Positions 1 through 8,949 of a stretch of 42,723 nucleotides of DNA are shown here, one piece after another. The translations under genes were made by a program, and so were the position numbers. The stretch is from the NCBI GenBank assembly GCA_002633005.1, contig NMRA01000667.1:156980-199702 (forward strand), written 5' to 3'. Position 1 is the first letter of the stretch, and each line of letters starts with the position of its first letter. The notes below the pieces were generated by a model that made no database searches, had not been told where the DNA came from, and saw only the letters and a program-made list of their open reading frames with translations. The stretch comes from Phoronis australis. Lineage: Eukaryota; Phoronida; Phoronidae.

Positions 1-195
1 GAACGAAAATGGCGCCGTTTCTATTCTCCGTTACAACGATGGCGTTACAACACCACGGCACTAAATATGTAAAAAACTTTGTATAGCGGCGTACAATTCA
101 GTTAATGTTAAGAATATAGCAATGATAATTATAAACTAGAATTTAAACCACATTGTTGTTCAGATTGGTTTGGACCTTGCAATTTCCGCTTTAAG
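1..195. other. Unassigned sequence at window edge
   Basis: AT-rich sequence without a convincing coding region. I see no recognisable gene or repeat end before the inverted-repeat copy that starts near 196. Confidence 0.5.
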
Positions 196-330
196 GAGGG
201 CGCTAGCGTAGATACTCTTTGTAGTTGATTACTTAATTAACAATTAATAAGTTTCATTTGTCTAATTAGGGGTTATCATATAATAAATTAATTACTGGAT
301 TTGATTGTTCACTCTCCATCTACGCACAAT
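196..330 (+). repeat. Dispersed repeat, inverted partner at 20926-21060
   Basis: This stretch matches the reverse complement of 20926-21060 over about 130 bp. The shared order is a GGCGCTAGCGTAG block, a GTTGATTACTTAATTAA block, a TTATCATATAATAAA block and a CATCTACGCACAAT block. Mismatches and small indels are scattered, so this is an old dispersed element and not a recent duplication. No coding capacity is visible. Confidence 0.75.
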
Positions 331-579
331 CTCAACACATAGATACCTTTTAAACAAACCCACAGTCAATCTCCCACAGAGACCTTTTCACTTGCACCGA
401 AAAGGAATTAAAGTTAGGCTGAAGGGGCAAAAATGCAAAATTGACGGTTTTCAGCCGAAGACGACCACATGCTGGCCAATGTTGAACAAAAGTCAAGTTA
501 TTATTCTGAAAGTAAATTTACTTCAGATTCGCTGAAATCTTGAACGGAGATCAGTCAAGTACGCCTACAATACATACAT
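331..579. other. Unassigned spacer
   Basis: Only short chance reading frames. No repeat or gene was recognised here. Confidence 0.4.
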
Positions 580-597
580 TTAAAGGAGACTGCAACC
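580..597 (+). mobile_element. Solo terminus of TTAA-type (Kolobok-like) element
   Basis: TTAAAGGAGACTGCAACC closely matches the left termini of the THAP elements at 33152 and 37640 (TTAAAGGCGAAGGCAACC and TTAAAGGAGAAAGCAACC). The homology does not extend far beyond the terminus, so this is at best a solo end or a related short element. Confidence is limited by its length. Confidence 0.35.
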
Positions 598-683
598 GTG
601 TCACGTGACTAGAAACACTGTCCACTGGCAATATGGCGTCAAGTTGTCAGTTGCAGTAGCGCGTGCGCCTGGTCTATAGTATT

Positions 684-1404
684 TTAAAGGAGAATGCCAC
701 CCAAAAACAACCTATTTTGTATCAATTTAAATCGAGTAGTTCTACTCGATAACGGCACGTTCGGTTTGCGTTACCTGACACCTTACGGCAGTCGGAGGTT
801 TTGAAGTTATTCAATGAGGTAATTGGTTTCAAACGCAGTCTGTTCACCAGTTCACAACACGGGTTAGTGGTGTCAGCTTATAGCTTGAATTCGTCGTTTA
901 ACACCAATAAATCATCAAACTTCGACTGTAAAACCCTTAAAAATACACCGAGTTCTTATAAAAACGTGTTGTTTTACTTTGCTGTTACGGATTTACTGGT
1001 ATTTGGACACACCCCGTAGCCTACAAAGTTCGACAGGCCTATTTACCAAGGGTAATGTCGTAGCAGGAGTTGGGGGTTTGTTTCGAGATAAATTCGAAGT
1101 ATGCTTCCGTGAAATACATACAGGAGAACCTAGATCTGTATTGTTTATACTTGTGATTTTTTGAGTTCTAAACACACAAAACGCTTGTTATCCCGGCCAG
1201 TGGCTCGGAACCCGATCAGATCGGTCGCGGCCAGACTGACTCGTTATCCCGGCCAGTGGCTCAGAACCCGATAAGGCCCGTCGCGGCCGCCGGGACTGGC
1301 ACGGACATAAACCAGCTACAGTTGGAAACTAAACCTCCAGTCACGAAAAGACTACAATAGTGAGCCAAAGAAATAATGTGCACGTAATTATTTATGTGAA
1401 TTAG
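684..1404 (+). mobile_element. TTAA-ended non-coding repeat R1, copy A
   Basis: About 720 bp that recur in inverted orientation at 12991-14800. The element begins with TTAAAGG followed by AGAATGCCACCC, has a perfect subterminal hairpin at 731-750 (9 bp stem, TT loop) and a 56 bp tandem duplication at 1188-1299. Similarity to the partner ends at ATTATTTATGTGAAT near 1404. The TTAA start suggests a non-autonomous TTAA-target DNA transposon (Kolobok or piggyBac type), but the opposite terminus is not identified and no transposase is visible. Confidence 0.65.
1188..1299 (+). repeat. 56 bp GC-rich tandem duplication inside R1
   Basis: Two consecutive units start at 1188 and 1244, each opening with TTATCCCGGCCAGTGGCTC and running into a GTCGCGGCC block. 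The same two-unit structure is seen in reverse complement at 13090-13200. It therefore predates dispersal and belongs to the element. The block is strikingly GC-rich against its AT-rich flanks. Confidence 0.8.
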
Positions 1405-1855
1405 CCACGAAACTGAAAATCTACTTAGTTGTCGGGGGCTGCGAAGCTGGGTTCCCCTTCCACAGACCGTCAGGGCAAAGGTTGTACAGTAACAATGATT
1501 TGAATAATGTATTTGTATTTCTAAATAAAGATTCCCCTAACATGTGAACTTTTGTCGATAATACCATATTTAAAGAGGCGCAACATAAAAAATTGTTTTT
1601 GCACCGTTCGTGGCTTTGTAGAGCAGAGGTCACAGGGTCGGCAAAATGACGCAATGTCCACGAATTCTACACGCTTTTCGGGAAACACAATAGGGTTCCG
1701 CGAACTTTAATCGTCTTCATATATTCTGAAAGTTTGCTGTTGGTCCAGGGTTTATTTTTCATATTTTTTTCAGTTTTCGTGGAAACTACAAGACGAAACA
1801 TTCAAGCAAGCATCGATCACAGAATCTTGTAAAATCAATAGTGGCTTTCCATATT
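1405..1855. other. Unassigned spacer
   Basis: No gene recognised; the minus-strand reading frame at 1421-1654 shows no family motif. Confidence 0.4.
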
Positions 1856-3114
1856 GGCGCTCTCTAGAATAATGAAGGAACGAAAGTGACTTTCGATTGA
1901 TCGTGAATCAGATTTAGTGGACATAAATTCAACTATTACACAGTGGTTCATCAATAAATTCCATTGTCAGTCCTTCCCATTGTTTGGCAAGTTTAAGTTC
2001 ATTAATTTATTTTAGCTTTTTGACACCGGCTGGGATCGAAATTCTCCCACTTTATCAGGCACAGCCATCGTCCTGGCTTTGTCGCGGATGTGTCTTCGCA
2101 GTATATATATATTTTGTGTACAACGAGCTGAAAACTAAGTCTGAGGCAAGTGTTTCCACCACACAGCCGCGAAACGGAAGGGACNGGCGCTCTCTAGAAT
2201 AATGAAGGAACGAAAGTGACTTTCGATTGATCGTGAATCAGATTTAGTGGACATAAATTCAATTATTACACAGTGGTTCATCAATAAATTCCACTGTCAG
2301 TCCTTCCCATTGTTTGGCAAGTTTAAGTTCATTAATTTATTTTAGCTTTTTGACACCGGCTGGGATCGAAATTCTCCCACTTTATCAGGCACAGCCATCG
2401 TCCTGGCTTTGTCGCGGATGTGTCTTCGCAGTGGGAAACGTATGGAACACGATGTCCTTGTTCACCCATGATATTTCAAAAGGTTTGCCCTTGTGCATAA
2501 GGTATTAATGCATCGCATCGCAGAGCAGTGGAATTTTGCCGGCATTATAATGGCAAGGAAGGTTTAAAACGCGTTTTACAAGTAGGTTGAAACTTCCTGC
2601 ATGGGTAGGTTGAAACCTCCTGCATGGGATGTGCAGGTGGCGCTGAACACTTGTCCACCAAAGACCTGATTACTCTCTGGCGGGTGAGTGAATTTCAATG
2701 TGGCGTGGCTATTTCGAAAATCAGCTATGAGCAGTACGCCGCACTGACTGAAAGCGTAGAGGCAAGTAAGGAGGTGCAAAACTTATGACATAGTGGACAT
2801 GATGAAATCTCTATCAAGTCACTGTGTCTTCCACGGTTCAGAAGTGAGTGCTTTTTTCGCAAATGCTTATGAACAAAACCTCTAATGGCCCTGATACTTT
2901 CACGAAACGATAATCAGCGTCTCTGGTTAAATGTACAAAGAATGAAGATTTATAGTTAAGTGCCGTAATTTTTTCAACGCCATCGGATTGCCATAACTTC
3001 CAGAATCACCAATAAAATTAAATATCAGCTAGCTGGAAATATTTTGTGTACAACGAGCTGAAAACTAAGTCTGAGGCAAGTGTTTCCACCACACAGCCGC
3101 GAAACGGAAGGGAC
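1856..3114. other. Assembly join: duplicated haplotype segment around an N at 2185
   Basis: 1856-2102 is repeated at 2186-2432 with about two single-base differences, and 2109-2184 is repeated at 3039-3114. The single N at 2185 sits exactly at the junction. The simplest reading is that two allelic contigs overlap here and were placed in series. The first version lacks the 606 bp at 2433-3038 that separates the two shared blocks in the second. Any reading frame through this region should be treated with caution. Confidence 0.8.
2583..2628 (+). repeat. 23 bp tandem duplication
   Basis: Two adjacent 23 bp units, each starting TAGGTTGAAAC and ending CTGCATGGG, differ by one base. They lie within the 606 bp segment present in only one of the two haplotype-like versions. 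Confidence 0.8.
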
Positions 3115-3617
3115 CCCAGGTTAACATTACGTTTTGTGCCGGGGATATCAAATCGGATCAAATCTCACATGAGAGGCCACAATATCTCTGTTTCATTTAG
3201 ACCAATGAACACAATACGGAGTCCGTTAATGAATGTAAAGGATAAGACCGCTAAAGAAAAAAATTCCAATGTTGTGTATGGCATTTTATGCTCGGATCCA
3301 GGTTATGAGGAAACATATATTGGTGAAACCAACGAGGTCCTGAAAAGTCGGGTCAGCCAACATCGGAGACCCAGTTACGAAGGCTCGGCGGTGTTCACTC
3401 ACATGACTGGTACGGAACATTCTTTCTCCAAGGAGGATGTCACAATTCTAAATAGGAAAGGAAATGGCTCAGACGAGGGGTTAAGAGGGAAATATATGAA
3501 CGCGTGGAAAATCCAAGTATACAAAGCGGTCTTAGGGCCCTCAATCCTTCTATTTTGGGGCCTCATACCAGTCGGCTCCATTCTTCTCTGAAAAATCATG
3601 CAAAATTCCCTTCATGA
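3039..3617 (+). pseudogene. Penelope-like retroelement remnant, GIY-YIG endonuclease
   Basis: The frame at 3046-3480 reads LRFVPGISNRIKSHM, then FRPMNTIRSPL, then a GIY-YIG module, with VVYGILCSDPGYEETYIGET as the core and an RVSQHRR helix. This order (FVPG, FRPxNTIR, VVYxIxC, TYIGET) is typical of the C-terminal endonuclease of Penelope-like elements, which nick target DNA for reverse transcription. A one-base frame break near 3476-3482 moves the homologous tail to the next frame (KREIYERVENPSIQ, then ALNPSILGP), ending at the TGA at 3615. The reverse transcriptase is absent, so this is a 5'-truncated dead copy. Upstream sequence is involved in the haplotype join. The family call is firm; the subfamily is unknown. 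Confidence 0.85.
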
Positions 3618-3658
3618 TGTCCAAAATTTCCCCTCAAGTGATAAAAAATTGCTCTGGA

Positions 3659-3710
3659 GGTTCAAATCACTTGTTATTCACACAGGCGATGATTTGAACC
3701 AGCACGAAAC
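3659..3710 (+). repeat. Perfect 11 bp inverted repeat after the retroelement, followed by CGAAAC
   Basis: GGTTCAAATCA (3659-3669) pairs with TGATTTGAACC (3690-3700) around a 20 bp loop. Immediately downstream lie GCGATGA (3686-3692) and CGAAAC (3705-3710), loosely resembling the CUGANGA and GAAA core boxes of hammerhead ribozymes known from Penelope-like elements. Two core bases differ and stem II is not obvious, so an active ribozyme is unlikely. Confidence 0.35.
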
Positions 3711-4346
3711 GTTAGTTTTGGCTACTTGAGGCAGAGCTTGACGTGAAGACTATCGAAAGGGGTGGCGGTGCTATCGATGCTGACCGGGGGTAGAATTTTC
3801 CCCTCGCCCAAACTTCTCCTCTCAGAAAGTACAGGCACCTTTCCCCTCAGGTGAACGAAAGCCCTTGATTTCTGTTATCAGGAACACGGGATAGCGCGCT
3901 CAAGAGTATCCTGTGCAGACTATGCTGTCGCTCACTAGAAGAGTCACATGACACGTCACATGACACCTCAGTGGCCTGCCGAAGTCTTCAGGATGATGAC
4001 GCAACGCAGCCAACTCAAGTCCAGTGTTTGATTTATTTTTTCCATATGTGTTTCCACCATTTTAGCCAAGTAATTTTGCATGACGGTCTATCAATATAAG
4101 ACTTTGGCAATTTTTGAGATTTAATCTTGAATATTTATGTCAAATTCAATTTGAACATGTTATTGAAACCGTTGTTTTGGTGTAAATGCACCTTTCTTTT
4201 TAATAAACTTTGGTAAAAAGATCTGGGCTGAGTTGCAAACGTTATCTACTGGATAAGTTTGATTTTTGCATTACGTCAGATGAATTGTTCAACAATAACA
4301 ACGTGGCACCTGATAATGCGACGTCGTTGTTGCTATACTGCGTATA
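3711..4346. other. Unassigned spacer
   Basis: No gene recognised. The segment near 3955-3970 contains a short direct repeat (TCACATGACAC twice), nothing more. Confidence 0.4.
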
Positions 4347-4450
4347 TTAAAGGCAAAGGCAAACTTTTTCATGTCATTTTTAGCAAAAAATAAGGTTCGT
4401 GGATTATCCCAGAAAGATTTTTCATTTATTTACTGCCTTTCGTAATTTAA
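4347..4450 (+). mobile_element. Left-end fragment of Kolobok-like THAP element
   Basis: Starts TTAAAGGCAAAGGCAAAC and continues through the shared terminal blocks (TTTTTCATGTCATTTTTAGC, GGATTATCCCAGA, CTTTCGTAATTT) in the order seen at 33152 and 37640. Similarity stops near 4450, before the internal genes. This is an end-only remnant or a deletion derivative, and no matching right end was found nearby. Confidence 0.75.
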
Positions 4451-4798
4451 CACAGGCGCTCGGATTTCCAGATCACTCATAACCATATATAAGAAACATA
4501 AAGGTTGGACACCTAAACTTTGCCAAGCCGAGGCTCCCAACTTCAACCGTCCCGGCAAAATCCAAATAAAATCTGCGTGCACCTCCTTGCGTCTAATCTT
4601 TACGCTATGCATTAGAAGCGATGTACGTGATCAGGCGCACTTTAGGTTGATGCAATGACGTCAGAGGAAGTAAGACAAATGTACCTTGCAACTAATTGCC
4701 CTGTAAGGTATATTAACCGGTTTTATCTCTTCCTGTATAGGCTTTTGATAGCACATGCGATTTTCGTTCTAGCGCCGTCTTCGTTAAGTCGACTTCCC

Positions 4799-4977
4799 AA
4801 TTGACCTATCACTAGGATTTTGAGTGGCGGATTAACAGACCATTTAGAACGCAGCATTATTGACACACCTTCGTTTCCAAGCCGCCATTTTACCCGACAA
4901 ACAACACGTTACCGGGTAAAACTTATTGTTTGTTTGTTGACATTACGCAAGAGGGCCAAACTTGCGATAGGTCAATT
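4799..4977 (+). mobile_element. MITE family F1, complete copy of about 180 bp
   Basis: Terminal inverted repeats AATTGACCTATCAC and GCGATAGGTCAATT bound a segment with CCAAGCCGCCATTTTACC, then CGACAAACAACACGTT, then GGGTAAAACTTATTG. The same layout is found at 20637-20816 and, truncated, at 21448-21587. There is no coding sequence. The superfamily is not identifiable by eye. Confidence 0.85.
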
Positions 4978-5225
4978 GTCTTTGATTCCGTCACGGGCTA
5001 AACCTGAAGGTCAATGGCCAGCACATGTGATCAGTGATCCTAGCCTCTACCAAAAGTAATGGTGAACGGTAGAGCTAAAACCAAAAACCGTGATTTGTCC
5101 TCAATTATCAATCCAAGATTTATTACGATCCGACAGAAGCAACATGAAATGGGCTCATTTGGTAATCATGTGTTAAATCAACAAACGCGATAGCAATACG
5201 CCGAATTCATTTATCAAGCGCAGTG

Positions 5226-5271
5226 ACACAAACACGTAGAATATACATTTCAATTTCTACTGTGTTTGTGT
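5226..5271. repeat. Imperfect hairpin, arms of about 16 bp
   Basis: ACACAAACACGTAGAA on the left pairs with TTCTACTGTGTTTGTGT on the right, with one extra base and a loop of roughly 13 nt. The arms are short for a microRNA precursor, so no RNA-gene call is made. Confidence 0.5.
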
Positions 5272-6230
5272 TAACCACGGATCAATTGGTGATTCAAAAG
5301 TTCATCATATACAACAAGGCAAAGATGTTGAATGCAGAGATTCTGATTTGATATAACAACGTTCACCTCGGCTGACCTAAAAATCGAAAAGAAGCGCGAT
5401 GTGTAGTGGCAGTTATAGACGTAGTGGTGTATGTGAAAGTTGTGAAAAATGTCCCAAAAATATCAAATTATGACTCACTGAAGAGATTAAAATGATGGAA
5501 ATGGATGGATGATAACGTAAATAAGCTATAAACCCGCCTTCCTTTACAAAAACAATATTTGATTTAAATCATTTTACAGTTATGAAATTGGTCTCAATTT
5601 GTTTCTTAGTCAAATTGCAAATGCGTTCTAGGCTTAGAAAATCAGACGCTACTGGTTGGCTTGTCACAGCGAGCCATTTTAAGCGCCGGTCCACAAATCA
5701 CTTCTCATTTAGTAAAGCATAAGCTGAGACCGGTAAGTGGTTTTTAGTCAGCAGAGGTCATCTCACCGGTAGGACGCGGGCCATTTCGGTACGTAGCAAG
5801 CGGTGTAGACATTGCCGTTTGCATAAGTATTTGAAAGAAGTCATGAAATCCACGTTTCACTTTTTCTTGTAAAGAGGCGTTTCATCTCATTTCCCAATCG
5901 CCAACATTGAATCCTATCGTTGGGTATACATTCACGCGTCACACTCGCGTCCACCGAGCTAAGAACCTTTCAATCAAAATACCGTTTCTTCTATTTCTTC
6001 GTTTTTACATGTTAAAACAAGACAGATGGTGACTTTAAGCACTTTAAACGCTAAAAATATAATTAAGGAAATTGGATACCGACACCAAACTGCAAGCAAA
6101 ATAAGTGTTTGACGGTCCAGTAGTCACCGCAGACAAATTTTTGACAATGGTAAACGTATTAGCATTGCCCTTCTGGTGCATTTTTTGTGAAGCCTTTTCT
6201 TAAATTACTCAAATCCTTCGTGTGGTAATG

Positions 6231-6248
6231 AGGTCATGGACATGACCT
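6231..6248. promoter_or_regulatory. Inverted AGGTCA half-sites (IR6)
   Basis: AGGTCATGGACATGACCT is a palindrome with a two-base centre. It contains two nuclear-receptor-type AGGTCA half-sites in inverted orientation with a 6 bp spacer. It lies 1.6 kb upstream of the first GPCR gene. The match is to a short consensus, so function is speculative. Confidence 0.2.
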
Positions 6249-6704
6249 GTATTTGCATAGAGGTCCTCAGTATTGGGAGTGAGTGCAATGTGCTGCTAAC
6301 TTTTGTGAAAACAGAGATTTGGAAAATTGATAAAAATCCAGGACTATACTTTGCACGTGCCAGTTTACCTTCGCGTGTGGTATGCTTGCTCGATATTGAG
6401 TGTTGTGGTAGCCAAATTTGCCATAGTAACTCCCAACACCATTTCAGTACTGAAGCACTGTCTATGACTGGCCCAGAAATGTGTCCGTCTTTCGGGCCTA
6501 GCCACGTTCCGCAGTTGTGAAAGAACTTTTTAATTCATGTATCGACCGGCTTCAGATTAGTACCCATGTCATCCTTAATCGTATGATGGTCTGATGATTG
6601 ATAGCAGACGAAATGTGGTCAAGCTTCTGAATATACATATATTGAAGAGCTATCGCAGGCAAATTTCCGCATGATGAGGAATTGCTGTACATCAGAAGTC
6701 TGCT

Positions 6705-6812
6705 CAATTGAGTGCGCTCCCGCTTTCAGTGATAGAGAGAGCGCCCGCCTAAAGTGAGAGCTCCCTATTTATCGCGGCATGCTCTAGCTTCAATTCCAAA
6801 ATGGGGTCTACG
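6705..6812 (+). repeat. Possible tRNA-derived SINE or decayed tRNA
   Basis: TCAGTGATAGAGAGAGCGC near 6726 resembles the D-arm and A-box of a tRNA (TCAGTGGTAGAGCGC). AGCTTCAATTCC at 6786 resembles a B-box (GGTTCRANNCC). Spacing is about 15 nt longer than in a true tRNA and the acceptor stem does not close, so a functional tRNA is not supported. A pol III-derived SINE head is possible. Confidence 0.3.
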
Positions 6813-7839
6813 AAAGCAATTGTCAACGCATTTTCACTGGGGACAAATTTGCTCAACTTTTCAATATGATCTGACGAAAGATCTAAAAGTCTGTGAAATT
6901 AAACCACACGTGTGACCGTTTTGGAGGTGACAGAAACTAGAAAGGTACCGGCCTATAATCAACACAAAGCAAGCAAACGTCATTTAATTAATTAGCTAAG
7001 TTATTTATTTACCTATTTCCGCACTAAATTTACCACAATTGCCGCCTACAACCTTGTCGTACATATCGTGGTGTACTTCCAACGTGTACCACTAAGAATC
7101 ATGGCCCTTTTTCAAAGTAATCGCCTTTTAAAAAACTCTTCAAGTTATGTAAGACCCTAGAAAAATGTCCGAATATGGCTAACTTCAGAACGTTATGACC
7201 CAAATGATGACAGATCTGTAAAAAGACAAACATGAAAATCTACAAACTTTCTTCTCTCAGAAAATATGCACTTTTACTGACTTAAAATCTATACTTTTTA
7301 AGTATTGTTGGTTAAGTACGTAGACTTGTAAATAATGTCCAACATAACTTTAAGTCACGCCGGACGCCATCTTGGATTTCTAAGCGAACTAGCTGCCGAC
7401 AGTGTTCGCAGACGCCTTCCGTATTGAACAAGCCATCAGATGGCGTTCATTGTGACAAGTCGCTAGATAAAAGACGGGAACAGCAACCTAGCAGTAGAGG
7501 TTTTTGCTGCACATGCCAGGGATTTACATCAAAGAAAATTACTATACTGCCGTCAAGCATATTAGTCATGAAGCCAAAATCTACTACACAAGAGGTTTGT
7601 GCTTCTAAGCGCTCTAAAGACGGTGTAGACGTTTTGTGTCTTGCCTGACAGTGAATACCTGCATACGAGAACTGTGTGAATAGCCAAGTTGTCATAATTG
7701 GCGATTGTCAAGATCTGGTAATCGCAAAAATTTAAAGAAACAAGGATAGTACTGAGTTTTGTGAGCAGGGCCAAATTGGAGAGCCTTTTTCCTTCTCCCA
7801 ACTGTTTGCTTGCAAGAAAACAGTATAAACAATACGGAC
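6813..7839. other. Upstream region of first GPCR gene
   Basis: No coding region recognised. An in-frame stop at 7762-7764 precedes the GPCR frame and there is no ATG between it and 7840. No clear TATA box is placed at a suitable distance; the promoter is not identified. Confidence 0.4.
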
Positions 7840-8949
7840 ATGAATTTTACAGATGTCGATTACAATCTCTCATATCCGTTTGAGCAACAAATGAACTTGA
7901 GTAACAACAGCAATGGCACAGAATCAGATACAGATTCCACAGATATGACTGACCATGCAACAAGTATTGTCCGACTAACTTTACCCGTCTTATTCACAAT
8001 ATCCGTGTTTGGAAACACGTTATCGTTGTGCGTTTTTTGCAAAAAATCCTTCCGTGAGACTTCTTGTGGAATTTATTTGATTAACCTGGCATGCTTCGAC
8101 ATACTAGCCTTGTTCATATACCTATTAGAAGTTTTCGTAGCCGCAGTCCATCCTGAATTCATCAACAATCCCGTTATGTGCGTGTTTTGGCGAATGTGTT
8201 TGCAAAATACTCGTAGGATTTCCAACTGGACTCTAGTTGCTCTCACTACTGATCGTATGCTTGTGGTACTTTTTCCGTTACGCGCCTGTTCCCTGTGTAC
8301 TCCAAAAAGAGCCGTGCGTGTCCTTACTGTAATAGTTGCTGTTTTAACTCTAACAGGAGTGAAGAACATTTGGCTAATTAGTGTTCATAAAGGTGTATGC
8401 GTGGGCTACAATCCTATTTTCATTGAAGTTATGAGCAAGTTTGTTTGGTTCGAAGTCTGCTTAGAATCAATAGTACCTGCAACTCTTATTTTTATATTCA
8501 ACGTCTCCATCGTGGTTGGCCTATGTAAGCAACGAAGTGAGATATCGAGACGCATCGACGAACCCGTGACTCGGGATAACCACCAACGTGACCAACAGAT
8601 TACCCGTATGCTCCTGTTCGTTACATTCTTCTTTCTGACGTCACAAACTCCTCAGATGGTGTTTCGAATACTTAAGTCAATCGGGATTCTTTGTCCAATA
8701 CCCAATACGAGTCACGGGAGAGGGGTATGCCAACTGGCTAAACGCGTGGTTCAGATACTCATGTCATCCAACTACGCTTTCAATTTCGTCCTCTATTGCT
8801 TGACAGGATCCAAGTTCAGAAGTGAACTGTGGCACGTGCTTTGTTTAACACGCACACGAAAAACCAATGGCCGTGAACAACCAACGAGTTCGTCAGCAAA
8901 TGTGGAATGTGTTCCAAGTAATGGAGTTACCATATCGTCAAATTACTGA
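7840..8949 (+). CDS. Rhodopsin-like (class A) GPCR, peptide-receptor type, single exon
   Basis: Complete 369-residue seven-helix receptor, expected at the plasma membrane and coupling to G proteins. The N-terminus has five N-glycosylation sequons (N2, N9, N19, N22, N25). TM1 (43-66) has GN59; TM2 (76-100) has NLACFD87; TM3 starts with C114 and ends D138-R139-M140, a variant DRY. C187 in the second outer loop can pair with C114. TM5 is about 205-228, TM6 254-278 with Q269 where the toggle tryptophan normally sits and P271, and TM7 ends N315-FVLY319 instead of NPxxY, followed by helix 8 (KFRSEL). C285 and C297 may bridge the third outer loop. The NFxxY ending recalls FMRFamide-receptor and GPR139-like groups, but the ligand is unknown. 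The first ATG after an in-frame stop is at 7840; the codon at 7810 is TTG and is not used. It is paralogous to 26518-27074 and 31464-32555. Confidence 0.92.
   Translation: MNFTDVDYNLSYPFEQQMNLSNNSNGTESDTDSTDMTDHATSIVRLTLPVLFTISVFGNTLSLCVFCKKSFRETSCGIYLINLACFDILALFIYLLEVFVAAVHPEFINNPVMCVFWRMCLQNTRRISNWTLVALTTDRMLVVLFPLRACSLCTPKRAVRVLTVIVAVLTLTGVKNIWLISVHKGVCVGYNPIFIEVMSKFVWFEVCLESIVPATLIFIFNVSIVVGLCKQRSEISRRIDEPVTRDNHQRDQQITRMLLFVTFFFLTSQTPQMVFRILKSIGILCPIPNTSHGRGVCQLAKRVVQILMSSNYAFNFVLYCLTGSKFRSELWHVLCLTRTRKTNGREQPTSSSANVECVPSNGVTISSNY

Larger units (their letters stand above)
4978..6700. other. Unassigned spacer with two small palindromes
   Basis: No gene recognised; the frame at 6236-6520 shows no family motif. 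Two structures stand out: a hairpin at 5226-5271 and an AGGTCA palindrome at 6231-6248, each listed separately. Confidence 0.4.

Noticed and set aside
1984-2202. Protein frame repeated at 2314-2508
   Set aside because: Both are the same sequence duplicated by the assembly join at 2185. The frame has no homology I recognise and has a non-ATG start.
5226-5271. microRNA precursor
   Set aside because: Arms of about 16 bp are too short, and there is no conserved mature sequence to support it.
7810-7839. Upstream TTG start for the first GPCR (379 residues)
   Set aside because: TTG is not a normal start in animals. The first in-frame ATG after the upstream stop is at 7840 and gives a sensible outer N-terminus.
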